Below are positions 17,601-26,218 of a stretch of 64,000 nt of DNA, one piece after another; the first letter of the stretch is position 1; each line of letters begins with the position of its first letter. Source of the DNA: Pseudolabrys sp. (GTDB lineage: Bacteria; Pseudomonadota; Alphaproteobacteria; Rhizobiales; Xanthobacteraceae); assembly GCA_017849615.1 (NCBI GenBank), contig JAFIGS010000021.1, forward strand, positions 1-64,000, written 5' to 3'. The position numbers were made by a program, and so were the translations under genes. The notes under the pieces were generated by a model. It ran no database searches. It was not told where the DNA came from and saw only the letters and a program-made list of their open reading frames with translations.

Positions 17601-17754
17601 GGTTCAGAACGGCAACAACCGCATCTCGAATCGTGACCGATGGCTCTTCCTGCGAAGGGAAATTGAGAAACGTGGCAATGCCGGCAACAAGAATGATGAC
17701 CGCGGCAAGGTAGGTGAGTCTGCTGGCGCGCAGCGCCATTTCTGTGATCTTCAT
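14638..17754 (-). CDS. RND efflux transporter, inner-membrane subunit
   Basis: This 1038-residue RND pump has the usual layout of twelve membrane helices with two large periplasmic loops. The N-terminus ends in FPSQEEPSVTIRDAVV, a variant of the usual P-E/D-P motif. TM4 reads IIIALGLLVDNGIVIAEDI, so the first of the two proton-relay acids is kept and the second is Asn. This is seen in the MexK/TriC-like branch rather than AcrB, which is family knowledge from memory. It lies 22 bp after the adaptor gene and is regulated with it by TetR. The substrate is unknown; drugs, biocides or solvents are likely. Confidence 0.9.
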   Translation of the reverse strand: MKITEMALRASRLTYLAAVIILVAGIATFLNFPSQEEPSVTIRDAVVAVLNPGMPAERVEQLIARPIEERLRELAEVKRVTTTVRAGGAVIQVTIWERYTDLAPIWQRVRAKVADAQPLLPQGTLGPFVNDDFGRVAVASIAVTAPGYSMGEMRVSLKEMRDRLYALPGVDRISFYGLQEERVYLEFDRPKLAQLGLTPQGVIDQLVKQNVVLSGGQIAIGGINASLAVSGEVRDAASLRALPIMMAQAQGARGASPAPSISLGELARVQVQPADPPESAAVYKGQPAVVMAVSMTSGQNVEQFGVALKSRVAELEKLLPAGFELSYVTFQADVVKREMGKMNQVMIETIVIVLGVVVLFLGWRTGFIVGMIVPLTILGALIVMRALNIELQSVSMAAIIIALGLLVDNGIVIAEDIERRLAAGEDRKQACLEAGRTLALPLLTSSLVIVIAFSPFFFGQSATSEYLRSLVIVLALTLLGSWLLCLTVTPLLCYHFTKVHHQPANDAQTYNTRFYRGYRKLLEWVLDHKAIYVGVMTGALAVALYGFTTLPYDFLPKSDRVQFQIPVQLAPGTDSRLTLAKVKEVSGWLGDQEINPEITDHIGYVADGGPRFILGLNPPLPASNIAYFVVTVKAGTNIDVVIARTRAYFAQHHGDVRAEPQRFSLGTTEAGTAVYRVSGPDHEVLMNAAAKIESALRELPGTANIKNNWDTRVGRLDVRVDQDRARRAGVTTDDIAAWLGTRYIGQSISVIRDGDTSVPIVMRGTSNDRRSTADVGSTTIYPASGGQPVSLAQVADVTLASEPSVIQRRNLIRTVTVQGQNTAYTAQEIVDHLAPRIAAIELPAGYAIELGGEIEESAESNASLTHYMPFALLAMLLLFIWQFNSFRKLIVILATIPFTLIGVVIALKATGTPFSFMATFGVLALFGIIVNNAVLLLEQIEHGLSEGLARHEALVGAAMQRLRPIVMTKVTCIAGLVPLMLFAGPLWKGMAIGMIGGLALGTLVTLGLIPLLYEVLFGMKWPGSKRSHEAVQQPVQPV

Positions 17755-17776
17755 AGCGAAGTCTTCCTGTAGCGGG

Positions 17777-18943
17777 TCAGCGTCCGGCCAATTGGGTCGT
17801 GGCCTTGAGTGGGGTGACTTGTTGCTCGTTCGTCAGCCAACTCGCGCCAGCCGCGACTACCATCTCGCCGCGCTTCAGGCCGCCCACAACGCGAACGTTG
17901 TCGCCGCCTGGCTCGCTCTGGAATTGCACTTCCCGGCGGTGCACCTTCTTTCCGGTCACGTCATATACAAACACTGCGGCTTGTCCTGCTTTCTCACTGA
18001 GCACCAGTGCCGAATAGGGAAGCATCAGACGATCTGGTGAGGCATCCTTCGCTTCCGGTGCCTTCAGCAATACTTGAACGGCAGACCCGGGTCGAAGACT
18101 GCGCGCAAGAGTAGCATCTTGAGGAACGAGCACGACAGGTAAAAGTGAGCCATTTTCAGCACGCAAGCCGATGCGTTGTACCGAAGCACGAACGGGACTT
18201 GCTGACTCGCTCAGGCGCAGTTCGGCGACCTGCCCAATTTTGATATTTGCCGCCTGGGTCGTCGATGCAGTCGCAAGGACTTCTACGCCGCTGCGTAGTC
18301 CATCCACTTGAAGCACCGGCGCTCCGGCTGCAATATCTGTGAACGGCAGAGCGAGTTTCTCCGCGACGACGCCGTCGAATGGCGCATGAATGGCGGCCCC
18401 CCTTCGCGCACGCTCGGCAAGGCCGAATGCGGCCTTTGCATTGCGCACCTGGCCTTCAGCTGCAACCAACTGTGCTTTCACACTCTCGAATGCAGCCGGG
18501 GAGATTACGTTGCCCTCAAGCAGCCCCCTTTGCTGCGTTGTCTGCACGATTCTGTCTGCCAATGCGGCTTCCGCAGCAGCGAGTGTCGCCCGAGCCTGTT
18601 CTAGGCGGAGTTGCTCGGGCTGAACATCCAACTCAGCCAGAAGCTGTCCGCGAGAGAAGCGATCTCCCACGTCCACATGAAGCTTGCTGATACGCCCGCC
18701 AGTCTCGAACCCCAAGGTACTCCGCTCACTGGAGCGAGCTAGACCACTCAATTCAATGCGATTGGCCACAGAACCTACATCCCCCACCGTGAGCAGCTTG
18801 ACCGCTCGCGGTGGATCGGAAGCAGGCTCCTTCTGACTACCACAGCCGGCAAGCGATGCGAGCAGAACAAACGCGAGGCCGACTTTCTGCATTTGCCAGG
18901 ACTGGGATTTAAAGGGAGTGCAAGACACGGGAAGGCCTTTCAT
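17777..18943 (-). CDS. RND periplasmic adaptor (membrane fusion protein)
   Basis: This 388-residue HlyD/AcrA-type adaptor has lipobox LASLAGC (Cys about 34) and the barrel-sandwich half-motif GRISKLHVDVGDRFSRGQLLAELD. An alpha-hairpin follows at about residues 105-170, then the second lipoyl half HAPFDGVVAEKLALPFTDI. It bridges the RND pump and the outer-membrane factor. The start codon overlaps the tetR stop (TGATG), supporting 18943. An internal ATG at 18892 would give a more usual signal-peptide length. Same operon as tetR and the pump. Confidence 0.9.
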   Translation of the reverse strand: MKGLPVSCTPFKSQSWQMQKVGLAFVLLASLAGCGSQKEPASDPPRAVKLLTVGDVGSVANRIELSGLARSSERSTLGFETGGRISKLHVDVGDRFSRGQLLAELDVQPEQLRLEQARATLAAAEAALADRIVQTTQQRGLLEGNVISPAAFESVKAQLVAAEGQVRNAKAAFGLAERARRGAAIHAPFDGVVAEKLALPFTDIAAGAPVLQVDGLRSGVEVLATASTTQAANIKIGQVAELRLSESASPVRASVQRIGLRAENGSLLPVVLVPQDATLARSLRPGSAVQVLLKAPEAKDASPDRLMLPYSALVLSEKAGQAAVFVYDVTGKKVHRREVQFQSEPGGDNVRVVGGLKRGEMVVAAGASWLTNEQQVTPLKATTQLAGR

Positions 18944-19578
18944 CAGCGTTTATCAATAGGGGTGAGTTCCAGTTCGCCGCGGGCGAGCGCCTGGAGGGTG
19001 TGCATGAGTCGAGAAAGGTCTTCGGCAGCAAACGTCGGAAAACCCATCATTTCGGCGAGGAAGACTCCGTCCAAGGCAAATAGAACGATTCCGGCGATAT
19101 CGGTGCCGCGTGGAGATTTGCTCGCGTTCTCGTACTGCCTGCGGTACCAGCCGCGCACAGGCTCAAGCAGCGTGGGGTCTTCAGCCACGGCCGCCAGCAA
19201 TGCAGCGCTCATCTTTTGCATCCCGCCGTCAGGCATAGCCGAGACCTGGCTGGATAGCCAAGGGTCTGGATCGCCGACGAATGGCAGCTCTCGCTCTTCC
19301 TGCCCGCCATCAAACGCCGAGACCTGGTCATCAATCATCGTGAGGAGCAGATCGCGCTTGGTCTTGAAGTGGTGCAGGAACGCACCTTTGCTCATTCCTG
19401 CCCGTGCAACGACCGCGTCAAGCGTTAGGTGCCCGGCACCTCCCTCCATGACTACGTCACGCGCAGCTTGAAGGATGCGCTCCCGTGTTTGTTGCGCTTT
19501 CTTAGAGATGGAGGGGGCTTCAGCGCCGTTGTCCGCCGAATGCGACTCCTCTGGGCTTGATTTCATACGAGTTGCCAT
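18943..19578 (-). CDS. TetR-family regulator of the RND operon
   Basis: This 211-residue TetR protein has its HTH at about residues 28-75 (TRERILQAARDVVMEGG, then LTLDAVVARAGMSKGAFLHHFKTK) and a variable ligand-binding C-terminal domain. It is the first gene of the minus-strand tetR-adaptor-pump operon and divergent from the outer-membrane factor gene. Two matching inverted repeats lie in the 109-bp intergenic region. By analogy with other such regulators it represses both transcripts until an effector binds. The effector is unknown. Confidence 0.88.
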   Translation of the reverse strand: MATRMKSSPEESHSADNGAEAPSISKKAQQTRERILQAARDVVMEGGAGHLTLDAVVARAGMSKGAFLHHFKTKRDLLLTMIDDQVSAFDGGQEERELPFVGDPDPWLSSQVSAMPDGGMQKMSAALLAAVAEDPTLLEPVRGWYRRQYENASKSPRGTDIAGIVLFALDGVFLAEMMGFPTFAAEDLSRLMHTLQALARGELELTPIDKR

Positions 19579-19597
19579 GGTGAAACTCCAAAGATGC

Positions 19598-19657
19598 TTG
19601 ATTTTTGAACCGTCTGGACGGTATAGTACACGCCATGAACTATGCCCGTCAAGACGG
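19598..19657. promoter_or_regulatory. Divergent efflux promoter with two TetR-type operators
   Basis: ACCGTC-TG-GACGGT (19609-19622) is a perfect inverted repeat, and CCGTC-AA-GACGG (19646-19657) repeats the same arms 36 bp further on. The first covers the spacer of a plus-strand promoter: TTGATT at 19598-19603, 18 bp, then TATAGT at 19622-19627. A repressor bound there would block transcription of the outer-membrane factor and probably of tetR. Binding by this TetR is inferred from position. Confidence 0.7.
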
Positions 19658-19687
19658 CCTCCTCAATTCACAACCTAGTGGCTCAAC

Positions 19688-21112
19688 ATGTCCGATCCCT
19701 ACGCCCGCCGCGGCCTTACTGCTGTTGCATTCCTATCGATCACGCTTCTCGCCGCGTGCAGCCACTCGCCTCACAGGGTGGAGACATCACGCGTTGAGGT
19801 TCCGGCCAAATTCATGAACGAAGCGGGTCTGGCTGTGCAGCAGGTGCCAGCACAAGCACTCCCGGCCGAGTGGTGGACGGCGTACGGTGATCCGCTGATT
19901 GACGCGCTGGTGCGCAACGCGCTGGAGCACAACACCGATCTCGCTATTGCAAGAGCGCGGATTGATGAAGCTGTGGCGATCACCCGACGTACACGCGCTT
20001 CAATGTTCCCTAGCTTGGCGCTCACGCCCCAAGCAACGCGCGCGCGCGACTTTTCTTTGGCACCGACCATCAGCAGCGATGCCAGGCTTCCGCTGTCGGC
20101 TTCATGGGAAGTTGATCTAGCGGGCCGCCTCTCGCATGCCGCTGATGGCGCACGGATGGACGCAGTTGCTGTCGAACAGAACTGGTTCGCGACACGTTGG
20201 CAGATCGCCTTTGAGACAGTGTCCGCTGCACTGCAGCAGCGGCAGGCGGCAGAGCTGGAAGATCTGGCAAAAGAGCGACTTCAAGTCGCCGAGCGCCTTG
20301 AGCGTCTGACAGAGCAGAAGTTCAAGGCAGGTCAAGCTACGGGCTTTGACATTGAACGCACGCGTTCCGAGGTCATCGCCCTCCGGGTGGAGCAAGAGCA
20401 GTTGCGACGCGTACGCGGCGAAGCAACGCATGCCTTGGATGTGCTCGTTGGCCGGATTCCGGGGGCGCTTGGCAGCGGTCCTGCGCTTGCCTCTCTCACC
20501 ATGCCCGATTGGACTCCCAGAAGCGTGCCAGGCGAATTGCTGCAGCAGCGCCCCGACGTCAGAGCCGCGCAGGCGCGTCTTGCAGCGGCGACGGCGCGAT
20601 GGAACGCAGCAGAAGGCGAGCGGCTCCCCAAACTTGTGCTCGATTTGAGTGGTGGGCGCCAACGCTTCGAGAACAACGGAACACGTGTGGCAGGGAACAT
20701 TTTCTCTCTGGGCTTGGGTGTGACGCTTCCGATCTTTGACGGTGGAGCAATACAAGCGGGAATCGACGAGGGCTCAGCACGCAGTCGCGGCGCACAGGCT
20801 GACCTGGAACGCACGGTTTTGCTTGCGCTTCAGGATGTGGAGAACGCTTATCTGGGCTGGCAGACCCAGCGGACTTCTCTGCAGCATCAGGTCGATGGTC
20901 TTGTCGTCGCTGATCGACTCCTTGACCGCAGTCGACGCCTCTTTGAGGCGGGACAGGTGGATGCGACCGTTGTTGCAGAAGCGGAGCGTGGCACCTTGTC
21001 CCAGCGAGCGGCTCTGGTCCGTGCTCGCGCCGACGCAGCCGTGCAATGGGGTGTTCTCGCTAAAGCGCTTTCTGGTTCGCCAGAGCATGTGAATCTGCAA
21101 TCTTCACCCTGA
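19688..21112 (+). CDS. RND outer-membrane factor, NodT/OprM family lipoprotein
   Basis: This 474-residue TolC-like channel has lipobox TLLAAC (Cys24), the N-terminal LPAEWWTAYGDPLIDALV, a central SASWEVDLAGRL and GELLQQRPDVRAAQARLAAATA. The last is diagnostic of the NodT family. The two repeated halves with long helices are recognisable. It is transcribed away from tetR-adaptor-pump and completes the tripartite system. The promoter with overlapping operator lies 60-90 bp upstream. Confidence 0.9.
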   Translation: MSDPYARRGLTAVAFLSITLLAACSHSPHRVETSRVEVPAKFMNEAGLAVQQVPAQALPAEWWTAYGDPLIDALVRNALEHNTDLAIARARIDEAVAITRRTRASMFPSLALTPQATRARDFSLAPTISSDARLPLSASWEVDLAGRLSHAADGARMDAVAVEQNWFATRWQIAFETVSAALQQRQAAELEDLAKERLQVAERLERLTEQKFKAGQATGFDIERTRSEVIALRVEQEQLRRVRGEATHALDVLVGRIPGALGSGPALASLTMPDWTPRSVPGELLQQRPDVRAAQARLAAATARWNAAEGERLPKLVLDLSGGRQRFENNGTRVAGNIFSLGLGVTLPIFDGGAIQAGIDEGSARSRGAQADLERTVLLALQDVENAYLGWQTQRTSLQHQVDGLVVADRLLDRSRRLFEAGQVDATVVAEAERGTLSQRAALVRARADAAVQWGVLAKALSGSPEHVNLQSSP

Positions 21113-21186
21113 GTCCTTGAGTTGGAAGAACGCAGCATGGCAGCGAGTTTTAAATACTGAATAGATCGACGATTAGTAGGGGACGC

Positions 21187-22131
21187 ATGGAAATTCGACA
21201 TCTACGTTGTTTTATGGCGCTCGCCGAGGAACTTCACTTCGCTCGCGCCGCTGCGAAACTGCATATTGAGCAGTCCCCACTGTCTCGCACGATCAAAGAA
21301 CTCGAAGAGGAGTTAGGAGCACAGCTCTTTATTCGGAACACGAGAAGCACGCGTTTGACACGAGCTGGGTTGATGCTCATGGAGCACGCACCTCGGGTGT
21401 TCGCATCCTTGCAACAGGCGCGGGACTGCGTGAAGGCAGCAAAAAATGGCTTTCATGGACAACTCCGCGTCGCCTTGTCAGACGGCGCAACACTACTGTG
21501 CTTACCAGCCCTATTGGCGTTGTGTCGCGAGGAGGAGCCCGAGGTTGAGATTCGCTTTTTTGAGGTGCCACTATCCCAACAAATCAAAGGATTGCACGAC
21601 GACCTGTATGACGTCGGCTTTGCACAGTCCGACGACGTAGGTGATGGAATCGTCGCACTTCCCGCGTGGACTGACACGCTTATGGTGGCGCTGCCAGCTC
21701 GGCATCCGTTGCTGGCTCTTAAGCGAATTCCATTGGATGAACTGCTGCGCTACCCGCTAGTGCTATCTGATCCTCAAGTGTGCGAGGGCCACGCCAAGCA
21801 CATTGAGCGAGTACTTAGCCGGGCTGAAATGCAGCCTCTAGTTGCCGAGCGGGTTACCACTTTCGACCTGATGATGGCGTTGGTATCTGCCGGTTTTGCA
21901 CTCGGACTTACAGGGGCTGCACACATTGCAGCCTCCCGAGAGCCAGGAGTCGTGGCGAGGCCGCTTTCGACACGCGTACCACCTTTGACGACCTATCTAC
22001 TCAGACTTGAAGGCGATCCGTTTGACGAGCTTGCGCGCTTCATTCAGCGAGTACAGGCCATCGAATTGCCAGAGTTTCTCAGGTCAACAAAAAGCCGAAA
22101 TCCCGATCTTCCGGAGGAATTGATGCCATGA
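21187..22131 (+). CDS. LysR-family transcriptional regulator
   Basis: This 314-residue LysR protein has an N-terminal winged HTH (MEIRHLRCFMALAEELHFARAAAKLHIEQSPLSR trimmed to its two core helices) and a C-terminal co-inducer domain with RVALSDGATLLCLPALL as its first strand. It overlaps the EexN-like gene by ATGA. In related ICEs a LysR gene precedes eexN and traG, so I place it in the conjugation backbone rather than the cargo. Control of the adjacent efflux genes cannot be excluded. The target is unknown. Confidence 0.85.
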   Translation: MEIRHLRCFMALAEELHFARAAAKLHIEQSPLSRTIKELEEELGAQLFIRNTRSTRLTRAGLMLMEHAPRVFASLQQARDCVKAAKNGFHGQLRVALSDGATLLCLPALLALCREEEPEVEIRFFEVPLSQQIKGLHDDLYDVGFAQSDDVGDGIVALPAWTDTLMVALPARHPLLALKRIPLDELLRYPLVLSDPQVCEGHAKHIERVLSRAEMQPLVAERVTTFDLMMALVSAGFALGLTGAAHIAASREPGVVARPLSTRVPPLTTYLLRLEGDPFDELARFIQRVQAIELPEFLRSTKSRNPDLPEELMP

Positions 22132-22403
22132 GACTCGCCATCACGCTCGTCGCTGCAATGCTAGTCGCATGCGGTCAATCTGATAAACCGCACAAAGCCA
22201 CTAGTGCAGAAAAGAAAACCCCGACAGTAGAAGAGCTGGTGGCAGACCCGGAACAGCTCAAGAAGTTGCGCCAGCAATGCAAGACGGATCGGCCTACTTT
22301 GGGCGAACTGCTTTGCAACCGGGTAGCGGAGGCAACACGTAAGCGGTTCTACGGTGACGGAAAAACGCCATACACACCGCCCAAAGAATCCCCCAAATTC
22401 TGA
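22128..22403 (+). CDS. EexN-like entry-exclusion lipoprotein
   Basis: This 91-residue lipoprotein has lipobox LVAC (Cys15) and the compact domain VADPEQLKKLRQQC, then a second Cys, followed by EATRKRFYG. It resembles EexN/TrbK-like exclusion lipoproteins, which block redundant transfer between cells already carrying the element. It shares this pattern with the protein at 30076-30402, so the ICE carries two paralogues. Its start overlaps the LysR stop (ATGA). An octanucleotide tandem repeat begins right after its stop codon. Confidence 0.75.
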   Translation: MRLAITLVAAMLVACGQSDKPHKATSAEKKTPTVEELVADPEQLKKLRQQCKTDRPTLGELLCNRVAEATRKRFYGDGKTPYTPPKESPKF

Positions 22404-22456
22404 AATTCAGCAATTCAGCAATTCAGCAATTCAGCAATTCAGCAATTCAGCAATTC
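22404..22456 (+). repeat. 8-bp tandem repeat (AATTCAGC), six copies plus a partial
   Basis: AATTCAGC is repeated head to tail six times at 22404-22451, followed by the partial copy AATTC to 22456. It begins at the base after the EexN-like stop codon, 220 bp upstream of traG. Perfect octamer arrays are prone to slipped-strand copy-number change. The rest of the gap to 22677 holds no recognisable gene. Confidence 0.85.
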
Positions 22457-22677
22457 GCTAGTCTGCCTGAATCTTCTGTTCGGCACGCTGATATTCGCCG
22501 GCGCTTACGGAGTCACTCCCTGGCTAGACACAGCGCGAATTCATTCTTTCTTATCGACCTTTCTGCCCCAAACGGTCTTTGACCGGCACTAAGCCAGCAC
22601 CGATCCTGACGCCTGCGGCACATTTCTAAGCCGCGTTTCCCAAGGGAATCAGCGTAGGAGAGATTGGAGGCGGGGCT

Positions 22678-24693
22678 ATGCAAGGTACGAATGTGCTGTT
22701 CGGTCAGATAGCCGTGGTATTCGGCATCGTGATCGCGGGTGTGTGGGGCGCCACACAATGGACGGCAGCAGCCCTTGGCTATCAGGTACGCCTTGGCTCC
22801 CCCTGGTTTGATTTCCTCGGCACACCGATCTACCTCCCGTGGAAGCTGTTTGAGTGGTGGTTCTTCTTCGATGCCTACGCGCCACGCGTTTTCGACACGG
22901 GCGGTGCCATAGCGGGTGGCAGTGGCTTGCTGGCGGTGGTGGTCGCAGTCTGCATGTCGATCTGGCGCTCTCGTCAATCACGCCTAGTCACGACCTATGG
23001 CTCGGCACGCTGGGCAAGTACGGAGGACATTCGCAAAGCCGGCCTTACGCAGCCGATCGGCGTGTTCCTCGGTCAGCACGATGGCAAGTACCTTCGGCAT
23101 GAAGGCCCGGAACACATCCTCACTTTCGCGCCCACGCGCTCAGGCAAAGGCGTCGGCCTTGTGGTGCCGACGCTGCTTTCTTGGCCTGCATCCGCCGTAG
23201 TCCACGACATCAAGGGCGAGAATTGGCAGATCACCGCAGGTTGGCGCTCACGCTACTCACACTGCCTGCTGTTCAATCCGACCGATGCGAAGTCGGCGGC
23301 CTACAACCCGCTGCTAGAAGTTCGGCGCGGCGCACATGAAGTGCGTGACGTACAGAACATAGCCGACATTCTGGTCGATCCAGAAGGCGCGCTTGAGAAG
23401 CGCAACCATTGGGAGAAGACTTCGCACGCGCTGCTGGTCGGGGCCATCCTGCATGTGCTCTACGCGGGCGAGGACAAGACGCTGCGCGGCGTCGCCAATT
23501 TCCTCTCCGATCCGGCCAGCCCCTTCGAGCTGACCTTGCACCGGATGATGACCACACAGCACCTCGTGAACGTGGAAGGTGGTGGCCCGCATCCAGTCGT
23601 CGCTTCGGCGGCGCGCGAAGTGCTCAACAAGTCGGACAACGAGCGTTCCGGCGTGTTGAGCACCGCCATGTCGTTCCTGGGCCTCTACCGCGACCCCACG
23701 GTGGCCGAAGTCACCTCGCGCTGCGACTGGCGTATCGCCGACCTGATCGCGTCCGAGCATCCGGTGTCGCTTTATCTGGTAGTGCCACCTTCGGATATTT
23801 CGCGGACGAAACCGCTCATTCGCCTGATCCTCAACCAGATCGGCCGACGGCTCACCGAATCGCTCGACGGCAGCGACGGCATCGAACGCCGCCACAAGCT
23901 GCTGCTGATGCTCGATGAGTTCCCGGCGCTGGGCCGCCTGGACTTCTTCGAGACGGCGCTTGCCTTCATGGCGGGCTACGGAATCCGCAGTTTTCTTATC
24001 GCCCAATCGCTCAACCAGATCGACAAAGCCTACGGCCAGAACCATTCGATTCTGGATAACTGCCATGTCCGCGTGACGTTCGCCACCAACGATGAACGCA
24101 CTGCGAAACGGATCTCCGAAACGCTTGGCACCGCTACCGAACTGCGCGCGCAGCGCAACTATGCCGGGCACAGATTGGCACCGTGGCTGGGGCACCTCAT
24201 GGTGTCGCGGCAGGAGACGGCCCGCCCGCTACTGACGCCCGGTGAAGTGATGCAGCTTCCGACTGAGGAAGCTGTGGTGATGGTGTCCAGCGTGGCACCG
24301 ATCAAGGCCAAGAAGCTGCGCTACTACGCCGACGCGAATTTCAAGAACCGCGTTTTACCGCCGCCTGTGCTCGCGGCCGGGCAATACGCGGACGCGCCAC
24401 CGGCCCGGCCCGACGACTGGAGCGGCCTATCGATCCCAGCCGTGTCAACGGTCCGGGCTGCGGGCCTGTCCGGCGATGGCACAGGCACCGCCGATGACGG
24501 CGGCCCACGCCGACAGCCGGAGCTATCCGAAGTCAGCGAATACAGCCCCGAACCGCTGCTCGCCGGCCATGACCTGACTCTGCTCGATGACGACGACGAC
24601 CTGCCGCTGCCGCTTCCCGGCCAGCTCGACCCGGCCATGCAGCGCACGGCCCGGCTGGCTTCCCTCGACCCCAACGACGGAATCGACTTATGA
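22678..24693 (+). CDS. traG: Type IV coupling protein TraG/VirD4
   Basis: This 671-residue coupling ATPase has two N-terminal membrane helices (about residues 5-25 and 75-100), Walker A in PTRSGKGVGLVVP near residue 150 and Walker B in LLMLDEFPALGRLDF. It links the relaxosome to the Trb channel at the inner membrane. The C-terminal tail is Asp/Pro-rich and variable. Its stop overlaps the CopG-type gene by ATGA, which starts the continuous transfer operon to 35008. Confidence 0.93.
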   Translation: MQGTNVLFGQIAVVFGIVIAGVWGATQWTAAALGYQVRLGSPWFDFLGTPIYLPWKLFEWWFFFDAYAPRVFDTGGAIAGGSGLLAVVVAVCMSIWRSRQSRLVTTYGSARWASTEDIRKAGLTQPIGVFLGQHDGKYLRHEGPEHILTFAPTRSGKGVGLVVPTLLSWPASAVVHDIKGENWQITAGWRSRYSHCLLFNPTDAKSAAYNPLLEVRRGAHEVRDVQNIADILVDPEGALEKRNHWEKTSHALLVGAILHVLYAGEDKTLRGVANFLSDPASPFELTLHRMMTTQHLVNVEGGGPHPVVASAAREVLNKSDNERSGVLSTAMSFLGLYRDPTVAEVTSRCDWRIADLIASEHPVSLYLVVPPSDISRTKPLIRLILNQIGRRLTESLDGSDGIERRHKLLLMLDEFPALGRLDFFETALAFMAGYGIRSFLIAQSLNQIDKAYGQNHSILDNCHVRVTFATNDERTAKRISETLGTATELRAQRNYAGHRLAPWLGHLMVSRQETARPLLTPGEVMQLPTEEAVVMVSSVAPIKAKKLRYYADANFKNRVLPPPVLAAGQYADAPPARPDDWSGLSIPAVSTVRAAGLSGDGTGTADDGGPRRQPELSEVSEYSPEPLLAGHDLTLLDDDDDLPLPLPGQLDPAMQRTARLASLDPNDGIDL

Positions 24694-25154
24694 GCCAATA
24701 CCGCCTCAATCTGTTCATTCAGCCCGAGCACGCCAAGCGTCTCGAAGAACTGGCCGCCAAGAAAGGCGTGTCCAAGTCGTCCATTGTCGCGGCGGCGCTC
24801 GCGTCGTGGCTATCGCCCGATGCTGGCGACCAGCGCGAGGCGGCCATCGCCAAGCGGCTCGATCGCCTGTCGCGGCAGGCCGAGCGCATGGAGCGCGACC
24901 AGAACATCCAGATCGAAACACTGGCGCTGTTCATCCGCTACTTCCTGACCGTCAGCACCCCGATTCCCGAAGCCCATCAGGACGCAGCTCGCGCCCAAGG
25001 CAAAGCGCGTTTCGAGCAATTCGTGGAGCGGCTCGGCCGCCACCTGCTGCGTGGCCGCAGCCTGGTGCGCGACGTTGTGGAAGAACTGCACCCAGACCCG
25101 GCGCGAATGGATGACGCGGAGGCACTGGCTGAAGCGCAGGAGCGTGCCTCATGA
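24690..25154 (+). CDS. CopG/ribbon-helix-helix family protein
   Basis: This 154-residue protein has an N-terminal RHH motif (YRLNLFIQPEHAKRLEELAAKKGVSKS trimmed at both ends) and a helical C-terminal part. It lies between traG and trbB, where RHH proteins occur in Tn4371-like elements, and overlaps both by ATGA. It could regulate the trb operon or bind oriT with the relaxase. I have no evidence to choose. Confidence 0.8.
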   Translation: MSQYRLNLFIQPEHAKRLEELAAKKGVSKSSIVAAALASWLSPDAGDQREAAIAKRLDRLSRQAERMERDQNIQIETLALFIRYFLTVSTPIPEAHQDAARAQGKARFEQFVERLGRHLLRGRSLVRDVVEELHPDPARMDDAEALAEAQERAS

Positions 25155-26218
25155 GCGCCATTCCGCAAACCCCGCCCGAACTCTCATCCGCCGCAACCTC
25201 TCTGGATCGCCGTATCCAGATGCTGCGCACGGCAATGGGGCCAGTCATCGCCGCTGCGCTGGCCGACCCCGACGTGGTGGAAATCATGCTCAACCCCGAC
25301 CGCACCCTATGGGTGGATCGGTTGTCATCGGGCCGCATGCCGCTGGGCGTGGAGCTGTCCCAAGACGATGGCGAACGCATCATCCGGCTGGTGGCTGCGC
25401 ACGTCGGCGCAGAGGTGCATCGCGGGCGGCCGCTGCTGACCGCCGAGCTGCCCGAAACCGGCGAGCGGTTCGAGGGCATCTTGCCGCCCGCAGCGCCCGG
25501 CCCAGCCTTCGCGCTGCGCAAGCGCGCCGTGAGCATCATCGGGCTGGATCGCTATGTGGCCGACGGCATCTTGACCACAGGCCAGGCCGAGTTCCTGCGC
25601 CGCGCCGTGCGTGAGCGCCAGAACATCCTGATCGCCGGGGCGACGAGCAGCGGCAAAACCACACTCGCCAATGCCTTGCTTGCGGAGATCGCCGCCACGG
25701 GCGACCGCGTGCTTGTGCTCGAAGACACCATCGAGCTGCAATGCGCAGCCCGCGACCATGTGCCGCTGCGCACCCGCGCTGGCGTCGTGTCTATGACCGA
25801 GCTGGTGCGGGCCACGATGCGCCTGCGCCCCGACCGCGTGATCGTCGGCGAGGTACGCGGCGGCGAAGCCCTGGACTTGGTTAAGGTGTGGGGCACCGGC
25901 CACCCCGGCGGCATCGCCACCATCCACGCCGGTTCCGCGCTGGGCGCGCTGCTGCGCCTCGAACAGTTGATTCTTGAAGTGGCGGTGAACCCACCGCGTG
26001 CGCTGATCGCCGAGGCGGTCAACGTCGTGATCCACATCGCCGGGCGTGGCCGCAAGCGCCGCGTCGAAAGCATCGCCCGTGTCGTCGGTTTCGACGGCAC
26101 CGGCTATCGCCTGGCGGACGCGCTGGAAACACCGTTTCCCGAGCTGATGCCGGTTCCTCTCGCAGCCGATGCCGCTGCGCCTTCCTCGTCCCTTGACCTA
26201 CCTGGAGAACTGCCATGA
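25151..26218 (+). CDS. trbB: TrbB, VirB11-type secretion ATPase
   Basis: This 355-residue hexameric ATPase of the mating-pair formation system has Walker A GATSSGKTTLANALL near residue 158, the Asp box VLVLEDTIELQC, Walker B-like RPDRVIVGEVRGGEALD and the His box GHPGGIATIHA. The size is typical. It is coupled by ATGA overlaps to the CopG-type gene and trbC. It powers pilus assembly and substrate transfer at the cytoplasmic face. Confidence 0.95.
   Translation: MSAIPQTPPELSSAATSLDRRIQMLRTAMGPVIAAALADPDVVEIMLNPDRTLWVDRLSSGRMPLGVELSQDDGERIIRLVAAHVGAEVHRGRPLLTAELPETGERFEGILPPAAPGPAFALRKRAVSIIGLDRYVADGILTTGQAEFLRRAVRERQNILIAGATSSGKTTLANALLAEIAATGDRVLVLEDTIELQCAARDHVPLRTRAGVVSMTELVRATMRLRPDRVIVGEVRGGEALDLVKVWGTGHPGGIATIHAGSALGALLRLEQLILEVAVNPPRALIAEAVNVVIHIAGRGRKRRVESIARVVGFDGTGYRLADALETPFPELMPVPLAADAAAPSSSLDLPGELP

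Noticed and set aside
11872-21112. Cargo carried by an insertion sequence or transposon
   Set aside because: No transposase gene, terminal inverted repeats or target duplications were recognised at the edges of the cargo.
22404-22456. CRISPR or insertion-sequence end
   Set aside because: An uninterrupted 8-bp tandem repeat has no spacers and no transposase is near.
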